NCBI GenBank assembly: GCA_947451925.1
Contig: CANGAW010000013.1
Location: forward strand, 1-58,961
Length of the DNA: 58,961 nt
DNA from: Burkholderiales bacterium
GTDB taxonomy: Bacteria; Pseudomonadota; Gammaproteobacteria; Burkholderiales; Burkholderiaceae_D
Direction: 5' to 3'
Made by a program: the position numbers and the translations under genes. Of the stretch, positions 1-10,382 are shown in pieces. The notes beneath the pieces were generated by a model. That model had not been told where the DNA came from. It made no database searches and worked only from the letters and a program-made list of their open reading frames with translations. Position 1 is the stretch's first letter. Each line of letters opens with the position of its first letter.

Positions 1-1
1 A

Positions 2-1008
<1,007 letters not shown>

Positions 1009-1009
<1 letters not shown>

Positions 1010-3537
1010 TGGCCACCTCCGCTTTCAGTCTGCGCATTTTCCAGCAAGCCTGGCGCATGACGCGCCGCGATTGGCTGGCCGGCGAATTACGCTTTCTGCT
1101 GCTCTCGCTGATGGTTGCGGTGGCGGCGGTCTCGTCGGTCGGATTTCTGGTCGATCGCATGAACGGCGCACTGACCCGCGACGCAGCCGAATTGCTCGGT
1201 GCCGACCTGGTGGTGCGCAGCGATTATCCGGTGCAAGCCGCGTGGCGAGAGCAGGCCGGCCGTCTTGGGCTGGCGCTTGCCGAGACTATCAGCTTTCCCA
1301 GCATGGCCAGCAGTGGCAGCGGGGTGGATGAAGATACCCGTCTGGTGTCAGTCAAGGCGGTGTCACCCGGTTATCCTTTGCGCGGTGCGCTGCAACTTGA
1401 AATCAATGGCCATGCACAAGCCGCGAGCGGCATTCCGGCTGCCGGCACGGTATGGGTCGATGCGGCGCTGCTGGCAGCCCGTAATCTGAAGCAAGGCGAC
1501 AGGCTGCAACTGGGCGAGCGGCAATTTCGGATTGCAGCGACGATTTTGCTGGAACAGGACCGTGGTGCTGCCTTCATGAATTTTGCGCCGCGCGTGATGC
1601 TGGGTGTGGCTGATCTGAACGCCACCGGCCTGGTACAAAACGGCTCGCGCCTGAGCTACCGCTTGCAACTGGCGGGCCCGCGCAACGCAGTGGGCCGCTT
1701 TCAGCGCTGGCTGGAAGACGATATCAAACGGAGTGCCGTGCGTGGCGTGCAAATCGAATCACTCGACACGGGCCGCCCTGAAATGCGCGCCACGCTGGAC
1801 CGCGCCCGCCAGTTTCTGGCGCTGGTTGGCTTGCTCTCGGCCATGCTCGCTGCGCTGGCCATTGCCATGGCGGCGCGACGTTTTTTGCAACGCCATCTGG
1901 ACGCCTGCGCGATGTTGCGTTGTCTGGGGCTGACGCAAAATCAAGTCACAGTATTGCTGCTGGTGGAGTTAACGCTGCTGGGTCTGGCGGGCAGTCTGTT
2001 GGGTGCCGTGGCCGGTTTTGGCGCGCACTTTGTTTTGCTGCAATGGCTGGGACCCTTGATGACCGGTTCGCTGCCGGCGGCCGGCTGGTTGCCGCTGGCG
2101 CAAGCGATTGCCACCGGCATGCTCTTGCTGTTGGGCTTTGCGATGCCACCGGTGCTGCAACTGCGTAATGTGTCTTACAACAGGCTGATGCGGCGCGAGC
2201 AGGATCCACCGCAGGCTTTCACACTGGCTGGCTATGCACTGGCCTTGTCCTCATTTCTTGCCTTGCTGATCTGGCAGGCTGGCGACGTCAAACTTGGCCT
2301 GTTAACGGCGGGCGGTTTTTTAGGTGGCACCCTGGTCTTTTCATTACTGGCCTGGCTGCTGTTGGGCTCTTTGCATGGGTTGCGTGGCAGTCTGCCATTT
2401 CCGGCCTGGCGTTTTGCGCTCAGTTCCTTGCGTCGCCGGCCTGCGGCCAGTGCGATGCAGATGGTGGCGCTGGCGCTGGGCATCATGGCCTTGTTGCTGT
2501 TAACCGTGATCCGGCAAGACTTGCTGGCAGCCTGGCGGCAGTCGTCGCCGCCAGACGCGCCGAATCAATTCATGATCAACATCCAGCCCGAACAAAAAGA
2601 GGCTATTACGGCGAGCCTGCGGGCCGGCGGCATAGAGGATGCGCAGTTGTATCCGATGATACGTGGCCGGTTGCTGCAAATTTCAGGTCGCGAAATCAGA
2701 CCCGACAGCTTTGCAGAAGACCGTGCGCAACGTCTGGTGGAGCGCGAATTCAATCTCTCCACCATGAGCAGTCTTCCGGCGAAAAACCGCATTACCGAAG
2801 GCCGCTGGTTTGATGCTGGTGCAAATGCGCCAGAAGCCTCGGTCGAGCAGGGCCTGGCGAAGACCCTGGGCTTGAAGCTGGGCGACAGGCTGCGTTTTGA
2901 GGTGGCCGGACAAACGGTGGAGGCAACGATTACCAGTTTGCGCAAACTGGACTGGGGTTCGATGCGGGTGAATTTTTTCGTGATTCTCAATCCGGCTGCG
3001 GTGGCAGACTTGCCGGCGACCTGGATCACCGCCTTTCGTTTGCCGCCAAAGCAGCAGAGTCTGGTGAACCAGCTGGTGCATAGCTATCCGAATCTGACGG
3101 TAGTGGATGTCGGCAGCATGCTGGCGCAAGTGCAGCAGGTGATTGATCAAGTCATTGCAGCGGTTGAATTTCTGTTTATCTTCACGCTGGCCGCCGGCGT
3201 GCTGGTACTGGTGGCGGCCATGCTGGTGTCGCAGCAGGAACGCTTGCGCGAAGCCGGCTTGCTGCGTGCGCTGGGCGCGACCCGGCGCCAGCTGGCGCGT
3301 GCCCAGTGGATTGAATGCGTGCTGATCGGTGCCGCTGCCGGCGCCATGGCCGCCAGTGGCGCTGCGCTGGTTGGCTGGCTGCTCGCCCATTATGTGTTTG
3401 ATTTTGTCTGGATCTTCAGCCCGCTGTTATGGCTGGCCGGTATCACCATCGGTGTCGTAGCGGCGCTGGCCGGTGGCTGGGCCGGCTTGCGCACTGTGCT
3501 AACGCAATCACCGTTGCAAACGCTGCGTGAAGCCTGA
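1009..3537 (+). CDS. FtsX-like ABC transporter permease (YbbP family)
   Basis: This is an inner-membrane permease of the MacB/FtsX superfamily, of the long YbbP type (842 residues). One membrane helix lies near residues 25-50, followed by a periplasmic domain to about 260, a central bundle of six or so helices (about 265-500), a second periplasmic domain, and three C-terminal helices (about 715-835) that end in the FtsX signature region around LLRALGATRRQLARAQW. In E. coli the homologue is encoded with the ATPase YbbA and TesA; no ATPase is visible here, so it must be encoded elsewhere or upstream of the window. The ATG at 1009 shares one base with the TGA of the upstream deaminase. A TTG three bases upstream is in frame but the ATG is the more likely start. 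The transported substrate is unknown; lipid or lipoprotein handling is only a family-level guess. Confidence 0.88.
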
Positions 3538-3622
3538 GCGGGGCTGAGCGAAGTCAAGATAGGCAGAGCCCGCTCACCATAAAGTCGTTCACAGAACTTT
3601 TGAATATCTGTGGAGGCGGCTG

Positions 3623-4759
3623 ATGGTGCGCAGGCGAACCGGGTTCATTTTGCTGGCCAGTGTGCTGTCGGCTTGCACGGCCATGGCGCCCGGCATCCAG
3701 TTTGGCAAAGCGCAGACCAAGCCTGTTGCCGAGGCGGGCGACGAACAGCTGAAAACAGAAATCCGCGCGATCACGCCAAAGCTGGTACGCGAAGAACGAA
3801 CCCTGCGTGAGCAGCAAGTCACGGAAAACATCAGTGCCTTGATGCGGCCGGCCAAGCCCTACATTATTGAGCCCGGTGATGTGCTGCAAATCGTGGTCTG
3901 GGATCATCCCGAATTATCGGCCTCGATGCTGCCTGCCGCACCGATGGGCGCAGCGGGTGGCGCCGGTGCCGCAGCCAGCCCGATGGCACAGGCCCAGTCG
4001 GGCTTTGAAGTCGATCAGACCGGCGTGCTGGAATTTCCCTACGCCGGAAAACTGTTCGTTGCCGGTTTGACGCCCGAACAAGCGCATGCGCAACTGACGG
4101 CAAAACTGGCGCGCTATCTGCGCAACCCGAAAGTCAGTCTGCGCATGCTGTCTTATCGCAGCAAGCGGGTCTATCTCGATGGCGAGGTCAAGTTCCCCGG
4201 CGTGCAGGCGATCAATGACATTCCGATGACCCTGACCGAAGCGCTGAACCGCGCAGGCGGCGTGCTACCCACCGGCGACCAGAGCCGCATTGCGATTAGC
4301 CGCGACGGCAAAACCTACCAGATCAATCTGCCCTTGCTGGTGCAGCGTGGCGTTAATCCTTCGGCCATCATGCTGACCAGCGGCGATGTGGTGCGGGTCT
4401 TGTCGCGCGAAGAAAGCAAAATTTTCGTCTCCGGCGAAGTGACCGCACCGCGAGCCCTGATCATGCGCAATGGTCGTCTGACCCTGAACGAAGCCCTGGG
4501 CGAAGCCGGCGGCATCAGCCCTGTTAGCGGTGACGCACGTCAGGTCTATGTGGTACGCCGCAACAGCAGCGAATCGCTGGTTTATCAGCTCGACGCCAAT
4601 GCACCCGATGCGCTGGCGGTGGCCGAAGGCTTCGAGCTCAATCCGAAAGATGTGGTGTATGTCGCCGCCACGCCGCTGACCAACTGGAACCGCACCATCA
4701 GCGCGCTGATCCCCGGCGCCTTGCCCACTGCCGTCATTGCCACCACACCGGGACGCTGA
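3623..4759 (+). CDS. Wza-like polysaccharide export outer-membrane lipoprotein
   Basis: This protein forms the outer-membrane export channel for the exopolysaccharide. The N terminus has a basic stretch, a hydrophobic segment and a lipobox ending L15-S-A-C18, so it should be lipidated. A poly_export domain starts around YIIEPGDVLQIVVWDHPEL (about residues 80-185). Two SLBB domains follow, recognisable by RVYLDGEVKFPGVQ and IFVSGEVTAPRALIM. A short C-terminal amphipathic segment (NWNRTISALIPGAL) resembles the barrel-forming helix of Wza. A strong Shine-Dalgarno GGAGG at 3612-3616 supports the ATG at 3623. It is the first gene of the plus-strand exopolysaccharide block, one base ahead of the phosphatase gene. 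Confidence 0.93.
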   Translation: MVRRRTGFILLASVLSACTAMAPGIQFGKAQTKPVAEAGDEQLKTEIRAITPKLVREERTLREQQVTENISALMRPAKPYIIEPGDVLQIVVWDHPELSASMLPAAPMGAAGGAGAAASPMAQAQSGFEVDQTGVLEFPYAGKLFVAGLTPEQAHAQLTAKLARYLRNPKVSLRMLSYRSKRVYLDGEVKFPGVQAINDIPMTLTEALNRAGGVLPTGDQSRIAISRDGKTYQINLPLLVQRGVNPSAIMLTSGDVVRVLSREESKIFVSGEVTAPRALIMRNGRLTLNEALGEAGGISPVSGDARQVYVVRRNSSESLVYQLDANAPDALAVAEGFELNPKDVVYVAATPLTNWNRTISALIPGALPTAVIATTPGR

Positions 4760-4760
4760 C

Positions 4761-5216
4761 GTGACGCGCACTATTTTGCTGCTCTGTACGGGGAATGTCT
4801 GCCGCAGTCCGATGGCAGAAGGACTGATGCGTGAGTATTTCCCGACCTATGAAATTTTCTCGGCCGGCTTATGTGCCACCGATGGTGCGGCTGCCGACCC
4901 GCTGGCAATTGAATTGATGTGGCAGGCCGGGATCGATATCAGCGCCCACCGTGCGCGCAATCTGGCCAGCTGGATGATGCGCGAAGCCGATCTGGTGCTG
5001 ACCATGGATACACAACAGCGTCGCTATGTCGCCCAACGTTTCCCTGCTGCGAGCCACAAGCTGAGCCGGCTTGGCGAGCATGACGATCTCGATATACCTG
5101 ACCCCTATGGTCAGGGTTTGCCTGCCTTCCTGCATGCGTATCGCCTGATTGAACGTGCTGTGCATAGAAATGCCGCCACGCTGCCCCGGCAGCGCGTCGG
5201 CTGTCGACTGAACTAA
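4761..5216 (+). CDS. Low-molecular-weight protein-tyrosine phosphatase (Wzb-like)
   Basis: This cytosolic phosphatase is expected to dephosphorylate the autokinase encoded next door and so control polymer assembly. The P-loop signature CTGNVCRS starts at Cys9, with Arg15 completing CX5R. The general-acid aspartate lies in DIPDPYGQG (Asp114). The start chosen is GTG at 4761, one base after the stop of the Wza-like gene, because it places the P-loop at the usual distance from the N terminus; a longer frame reaching back to 4737 would overlap the upstream gene. The resulting 151 residues match the usual family length. Confidence 0.93.
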   Translation: MTRTILLLCTGNVCRSPMAEGLMREYFPTYEIFSAGLCATDGAAADPLAIELMWQAGIDISAHRARNLASWMMREADLVLTMDTQQRRYVAQRFPAASHKLSRLGEHDDLDIPDPYGQGLPAFLHAYRLIERAVHRNAATLPRQRVGCRLN

Positions 5217-5240
5217 GTCGAATTTTTTGCGAAAGCTTTC

Positions 5241-7505
5241 ATGAATCATCTGATGAAGCCCTTAGCGACAAGCAACGATGCGCCATTGGTGTTTGAAGAC
5301 CAGGGTGAGCCTGCGCTGATGTCAGCGATTAACCGCTTGATTGAGCAGCGCTGGTTAATTATCAGCATCGCGCTGGCTGTAAGCCTGCTTGGCACCTTCT
5401 ATGCGTTTGTGGCCAAACCCGTCTATGAAGCCAACTTGTTAATTCATGTGGAAGAAAAAGGGCAGCGCGAGCCGAAAAATATTTTGGGTGAAGCCGGCTC
5501 CATGATTGACTTCAAAACCCCGGCTGCCGCTGAAATCGAACTCTTGCGTTCGCGTCTGGTGATTGCCCAGGCGATTGATAATCTGCGACTTTATATTCAT
5601 ACCGAAGCGCGGCGGCTGCCGCTGTTGGGTAAGCTGGCGGCCGATGCGCAGCTGACCCTGTACTGGCCCTGGCTGCGCGGACTCGGCGGCTTTGCGTGGG
5701 CCAAAGAAACCATCACGGTGAATGAGTTTTCGGTGCCTGATATTTTGGAAAATCGCCCGTTTCAGGTACGCGTATTGGGTCAGGGCCGCTATGAAATTTT
5801 CGAGCCTGACAGCGCCATCCGCATCACAGGCAGGGTTGGCGATCTGATTCATCAGGCCACCTTCTATGGTCCGATTGCGCTGGAAATTACACATTTGCGC
5901 GCCTACCCCGGCACGCAATTCAGTTTGTTGCGCAGCTCGCGACTGGCGATGATTGAAAAGGTACAGCAGGCGCTGACCATTATCGAGGTGGGCAAACAGT
6001 CCGGTGTATTAAGTGCCAGCCTCAAAGGCGACAGCGCGCTGGAGGTGTATCAGATCCTGAACCAGATCGGGCAGCGATATATGGCGCAAAACAGCGCGCG
6101 CCGAACAGAAGAGGCGGATAAATCTCTGGCTTATCTGAATCAGCGGCTGCCGCAGCTCAAGCAGCAGTTAGAACTTGCCGAAGCACGCTATAACCAGTTT
6201 CGCAATCTGCATGGCACGGTTGACTTGGGAGAAGAAGCCAAAATCAATTTGCAGCGTACCGCTGCTGCACGCACCCGACGCATCGAACTTGAACAAAAGC
6301 GCATTGAATTGCTGACCCGCTTTACCGTCAACCATCCCTCCGTAATCAGTATTGACGAACAACTGCGCGAGGTGAACCAGGAACTCAGAGACGCAGCGGT
6401 ACAGATCAAAACACTGCCGGTGCTGGAACAGGACATGGTGCGGCTGGCGCGGGACGTCAAAGTCAATAGCGAACTGTATGCAGCCTTGCTGTCCAGTGCG
6501 CAGCAACTCGAACTCATCACCGTGGGCAAAACCAGCAATGTGCGACTGGTCGATGCGCCGGTCAAACCCGATCGGCCAGTTACGCCAAACCGGCCGCGCA
6601 TCATCGCTGTCGCCGTTTTTTTAGGTGTATTTATTGGGTTGCTGGCGGCGTTTATCCGGCGTGCTTTGCAAACCACGCTAGACGACCCGCAACAAGTCGA
6701 AGCCCTGTTCGGCCTGCCTATTTATGTCAGTATTGCGCGCAGCAAAGTGCAGACTGCGCTCAATGAAAAACAAGATGCACTGAGCCGTCTGCCCTTGCTG
6801 GCGCGGGTGGCCAGCATGGATGTAGCGATAGAAAGCCTGCGCAGTTTCCGCGCAGCCTTGCAGTTTTCCATGAGCCATGCACGCAATAACATCGTGCTCA
6901 TTACCGGACCGACAGCAGGCCTGGGAAAATCATTCGTCTCCGCCAATCTGGCCGTGGTGATGGCGGGAAGCGGCCGCAAAATTTTACTGATTGACGCCGA
7001 CCTGCGTGAAGGTTACTTGCATCGCTATTTCAATGTCAGTCGCAGCGGCGGCCTGTCGGATTTGCTGTGCGGAGCAAAGAATCCTGAAGCGTGCATCCAT
7101 AAAAACGTAATCGACAATCTCGATTTCATCGCCACCGGCACGCTGCCGCCCCATCCTTCCGAACTCTTGTTGCAACCAAGCTTGCAAACACTGCTGGCTG
7201 CACTGTCAGCACATTATTCAATGATCCTGATCGACACCACACCGATTCTGGCGGTGGCAGATAGTTTGATCATTGGTGAACATGCAGGTGCGATTTTTTT
7301 GGCGGCTCGCGCCGGCGTCACCACCCCGGAAGACATTGCCGAATCCCTGCAAAGGCTGGCCCGTGCCGGACTCACTGCCAAAGGCGTGGTGTTCAATGAC
7401 ATCACGCTGCGCTCCGGCCGCTATAACTATCGCTATGGCCAGACCCCGCAGCTCAGACTCACCGCCGAGCCGCAGATTGAAGCCACAGCACGGAATGCCA
7501 ATTGA
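5241..7505 (+). CDS. Wzc-like polysaccharide co-polymerase and bacterial tyrosine autokinase
   Basis: This inner-membrane protein controls chain length and couples polymerisation to export. A Wzz-type domain begins with a membrane helix at about residues 38-60. A long periplasmic region with a coiled-coil GNVR segment follows, and a second helix lies at about 454-473. The cytoplasmic BY-kinase domain has Walker A GPTAGLGKS (about 554-562), Walker A' LLIDADLR (about 582) and Walker B MILIDTTP. The tail carries a small tyrosine cluster (RYNYRYG) that could be the autophosphorylation site. Size (754 residues) and fused architecture are those of proteobacterial Wzc. It lies between the phosphatase and the acyltransferase gene, whose ATG is two bases after its stop. 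Confidence 0.93.
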   Translation: MNHLMKPLATSNDAPLVFEDQGEPALMSAINRLIEQRWLIISIALAVSLLGTFYAFVAKPVYEANLLIHVEEKGQREPKNILGEAGSMIDFKTPAAAEIELLRSRLVIAQAIDNLRLYIHTEARRLPLLGKLAADAQLTLYWPWLRGLGGFAWAKETITVNEFSVPDILENRPFQVRVLGQGRYEIFEPDSAIRITGRVGDLIHQATFYGPIALEITHLRAYPGTQFSLLRSSRLAMIEKVQQALTIIEVGKQSGVLSASLKGDSALEVYQILNQIGQRYMAQNSARRTEEADKSLAYLNQRLPQLKQQLELAEARYNQFRNLHGTVDLGEEAKINLQRTAAARTRRIELEQKRIELLTRFTVNHPSVISIDEQLREVNQELRDAAVQIKTLPVLEQDMVRLARDVKVNSELYAALLSSAQQLELITVGKTSNVRLVDAPVKPDRPVTPNRPRIIAVAVFLGVFIGLLAAFIRRALQTTLDDPQQVEALFGLPIYVSIARSKVQTALNEKQDALSRLPLLARVASMDVAIESLRSFRAALQFSMSHARNNIVLITGPTAGLGKSFVSANLAVVMAGSGRKILLIDADLREGYLHRYFNVSRSGGLSDLLCGAKNPEACIHKNVIDNLDFIATGTLPPHPSELLLQPSLQTLLAALSAHYSMILIDTTPILAVADSLIIGEHAGAIFLAARAGVTTPEDIAESLQRLARAGLTAKGVVFNDITLRSGRYNYRYGQTPQLRLTAEPQIEATARNAN

Positions 7506-7507
7506 GC

Positions 7508-8575
7508 ATGCCTTCTCTTGCGCTTGCCTCCGGCGCGCTGGCTGATGAAGCTGCCAGCGCGTTTTATCATTGGCCACTACCGGCATCTATCTGGCCTGCT
7601 ATTGACCGGCTCTATCACAGTAGTTTTTGCAGTCAGCCACATCTGCGCATTTACGGCAACCTTGATGCCCACACCTGCGTCTGGGTCAGCCGCAATCAGG
7701 GCGTGATTGACGCGGTGGTGCTGTTTAGCATCCGCCACGACAAAGTCAGGGTCATCAATGAAGTCATCCATCTGTCGCCATTGCATCTGGCCGCCTTCAC
7801 CCGAGCTGTCTTTGCGCGCTATGAAAAGACATCCGTTGTAACACTGCATGCGCTGGCAAGCGAGCATGCTTCTTTGGCTTATCCGGCATGCACAGGAAGA
7901 TTTTCAGAAGACTATGTATTGCCCTTGCCAGCTGCAATGAATGATTATCTGGCTGGATTGTCGCGCCAGATGCGGGAAAAAATCCGGCGCTGCCAGCGGC
8001 GCTTAACAAGGCAGGCACCGAACATACAAATACGCGTGGTGCGCGAAGGCGCGCTGCAACAGGCTGAGATCGATGCCGTCATCAATTTAAGCCGGGCCCG
8101 TATGGCCAAACAAGGCCGCCGCTTTGGCATGAACAGTCAGGACATGCAAAAGCTCGCTGCATTGTTACGCGAGTGTGGGCTGGCTGTGCTGCTGGAAAAA
8201 CAGGGCATTGTCTGCGCTGGTGCCTTGTGTAGCGTTACAGGAAGTGATGTCTTCATGCATGCGTTAGCGCATGACCCACAGCATGATGATTTACGTTTGG
8301 GTCTGCTTTGCTGCGTACAGGCGATTGCCACAGCCATTGATTTTCGCTACGCACGCTTTCATTTTTTGTGGGGTTATTACGATTACAAAATCCGTCTTGG
8401 TGGCCAGTATCAGGCTTTGAACAATCTGTTGATATTTAAAAATGCGCTGGCCCTGATACGCCACCCTTTACTGCTGGCGCAACTAAGCATGGCCAGTGCG
8501 CGCTACAGACTGCGGCAATGGCGCAGTAAACACAAAAGGGAGCAGCATGCTGATCGACACGCGACAAGTCAATGA
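7508..8575 (+). CDS. GNAT/FemAB-like acyltransferase (BioF2-like, Acetyltransf_6 type)
   Basis: This 355-residue protein resembles the BioF2-like/FemAB acyltransferases often found in exopolysaccharide clusters. The conserved block starts around YLAGLSRQMREKIRRCQRRL and runs through a GNAT-like core ending with HFLWGYYDYKIRLGG, where family members carry a typical G-x-x-x-YK pattern. No signal peptide or membrane helix is evident, so it should act in the cytoplasm. The likely role is N- or O-acylation of a sugar or lipid-linked intermediate, but the substrate is not readable from sequence. The ATG at 7508 lies just after the stop of the Wzc-like gene. Its 3' end overlaps the start of the GMC oxidoreductase gene by about 29 bases. 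Confidence 0.78.
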   Translation: MPSLALASGALADEAASAFYHWPLPASIWPAIDRLYHSSFCSQPHLRIYGNLDAHTCVWVSRNQGVIDAVVLFSIRHDKVRVINEVIHLSPLHLAAFTRAVFARYEKTSVVTLHALASEHASLAYPACTGRFSEDYVLPLPAAMNDYLAGLSRQMREKIRRCQRRLTRQAPNIQIRVVREGALQQAEIDAVINLSRARMAKQGRRFGMNSQDMQKLAALLRECGLAVLLEKQGIVCAGALCSVTGSDVFMHALAHDPQHDDLRLGLLCCVQAIATAIDFRYARFHFLWGYYDYKIRLGGQYQALNNLLIFKNALALIRHPLLLAQLSMASARYRLRQWRSKHKREQHADRHATSQ

Positions 8576-10271
8576 GCGCCAGGCCGTCATCGCTGGCGTT
8601 TGCATCATCGGTGCCGGTGTGGCCGGCATTACCATCGCCCGCGAGCTGGAAAAAAAAGGCATTGATACCTGTCTGCTGGAGAGCGGCGGTCTGGAAGCCG
8701 ATGCCGCTACCCGTGATCTGTGCCGTGGGCAAGCGCTGGCCTTTGATTATCAGTTCGCCGATGGCTGCCGTACTCGCTTTTTAGGCGGCAGCAGTAATTG
8801 CTGGGGCGGCTGGTGCCGTCCGCTGGATGCCTGGGATTTTCTAAAAAAATCCTGGGTGCCGCATAGTGGCTGGCCATTTGGATTAGATGTGCTGACACCG
8901 TTTTATCAACGCACGCATGCTTTGCTGGAACTGGGGCCGGATAATTTTGACCCCGCATTCTGGCAAGCTGCGATTGGACGCGCAGATGTACGCCGGATTC
9001 CCTTTTCAAGTGGTCGTGTGCGCGACACTATTTCCCAGTTCAGTACGCCAGTACGTTTTGGCAAACGCTATCGAAGCGAACTGAAAGCGGCACGCCATGT
9101 GCGGGTTTTTTTGCATGCGAATGTGACGCAAATTGTGCCCGAGCGTGACGGCAATCGCATCGCTCATGTGAAAGTGCAGACCCTGTCAGGTTGCCGCATG
9201 ACGGTCAGTGCCCGCCTGTTTGTGCTGGCCACCGGCGGCATAGAAAACGCTCGCTTGCTCTTGGCGTCGAATGACATTGAATCGGCGGGAGTAGGTAACA
9301 GGCATGGACTGGTCGGGCGATTTTTCATGGACCACCCGCGTTTCCTGAGTGCCAGCGTGCAGTTCGCACCAGGCTGGTCGCGTAACAAACTCTATGACAT
9401 CAAATATAACTACATGAACTCGGCAGTTGCAGCGCACGGGGTACACATCGCTTCGCAGTTTGCCTTAACACCAGCGACTCTGGCGCAGGAACAATTGCTC
9501 AATGCGCGCCTGTGTTTTTGCTCGACCTTTCCCGGTGAGGGCAGCGCCGGTGCGCAGGCACTGTTTCGTTGCAAACAGGCTTTGCTGAAAAAAGAGCAGC
9601 CCGGTTTTCATTGGCCGCGCGAATTGCAGACCATGCTGCGTGAACCCATTAATACGCTGGCCTATGGATTGACCCGACTCTGTCATCCGCGTGCATTAAT
9701 TAAAGATGTTGGCTTTCAAGTCATTGTTGAACCGGCGCCGGACCCAGACAGCCGCGTCAGTTTGTCGCCTGATGCGCGAGACGCACTGGGCATGCCGCGG
9801 GTACAAGTTGACTGGCGGCTCAATGATCTGGTGCGGCGCACGGCGGACCGCTCGCTGCAGATAGTCGCTGAAGAGTTGCGCATGAACGGGGTGGCAGAAG
9901 TCAGGCTGGCACCAAAAATTGAAGGTGGCGTGTGGCCGGCATCTTTCGAGAAAGAAGGCACCTGGCATCACATGGGCACCACCCGCATGCATGACTCGCC
10001 AAAGCAAGGCGTGGTCGACCGTGATTGCAAAGTGCATGGACTGGCTAATCTTTATGTGGCCGGCAGCTCGGTGTTTCCGACGGCAGGTGCAAATTTCCCC
10101 ACCATTACCATTGCCGCATTAGCCTTGCGACTGGCAGAACATTTGCAGCGGCAATTCGACGGGCTGGGCATAAGTTTGAACGAGAAAGAACCATCAGCGG
10201 TGCAAGAAGAGGACACTCTGCAGAATGCCATTACGGTATCGCTGGGCACGCCGGGCTTGCCGGCATTTTGA
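8547..10271 (+). CDS. GMC-family FAD oxidoreductase in the exopolysaccharide block
   Basis: This is a glucose-methanol-choline family flavoprotein of 574 residues. The FAD dinucleotide-binding motif is GAGVAG at residues 22-27, after CII. The C-terminal GMC domain contains HHMGTTRM (near residue 474, the catalytic histidine region), then NLYVAGSSVFPTAGANFPT, the usual closing motif with FAD contact. No signal peptide is visible, so it is probably cytosolic. A good Shine-Dalgarno (AAGGGAG, about 8535-8541) fixes the ATG at 8547. It overlaps the acyltransferase gene and is followed by a hairpin at 10338. The substrate is unknown; oxidation of an alcohol group on a sugar or a lipid carrier are both possible. 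Related oxidoreductases recur in betaproteobacterial exopolysaccharide loci. Confidence 0.85.
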   Translation: MLIDTRQVNERQAVIAGVCIIGAGVAGITIARELEKKGIDTCLLESGGLEADAATRDLCRGQALAFDYQFADGCRTRFLGGSSNCWGGWCRPLDAWDFLKKSWVPHSGWPFGLDVLTPFYQRTHALLELGPDNFDPAFWQAAIGRADVRRIPFSSGRVRDTISQFSTPVRFGKRYRSELKAARHVRVFLHANVTQIVPERDGNRIAHVKVQTLSGCRMTVSARLFVLATGGIENARLLLASNDIESAGVGNRHGLVGRFFMDHPRFLSASVQFAPGWSRNKLYDIKYNYMNSAVAAHGVHIASQFALTPATLAQEQLLNARLCFCSTFPGEGSAGAQALFRCKQALLKKEQPGFHWPRELQTMLREPINTLAYGLTRLCHPRALIKDVGFQVIVEPAPDPDSRVSLSPDARDALGMPRVQVDWRLNDLVRRTADRSLQIVAEELRMNGVAEVRLAPKIEGGVWPASFEKEGTWHHMGTTRMHDSPKQGVVDRDCKVHGLANLYVAGSSVFPTAGANFPTITIAALALRLAEHLQRQFDGLGISLNEKEPSAVQEEDTLQNAITVSLGTPGLPAF

Positions 10272-10337
10272 AGAGATGCAATGAGACCTGGCCTTTGCAA
10301 GTGGGGTCGGTAACGAACTTGAGAACGTTTGGACATT

Positions 10338-10363
10338 CGCCGTTACCAAACGGCGATATTTTC
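10338..10363 (+). terminator. Hairpin after the GMC oxidoreductase gene, possible terminator
   Basis: A perfect 7-bp stem, CGCCGTT (10338-10344) with AACGGCG (10349-10355) and loop ACCA, is followed by a short T-rich run (ATATTTT). It sits 66 bases after the oxidoreductase stop. The T tract is weak, so termination may be partial. Confidence 0.45.
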
Positions 10364-10382
10364 ATTAACGGTTCGTTCATTC

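Noticed and set aside
10329..10382. Upstream extension of the TraB/ChaN-like gene to a TTG codon
   Set aside because: It would include the hairpin at 10338-10355, has no ribosome site, and reads as unconserved sequence.
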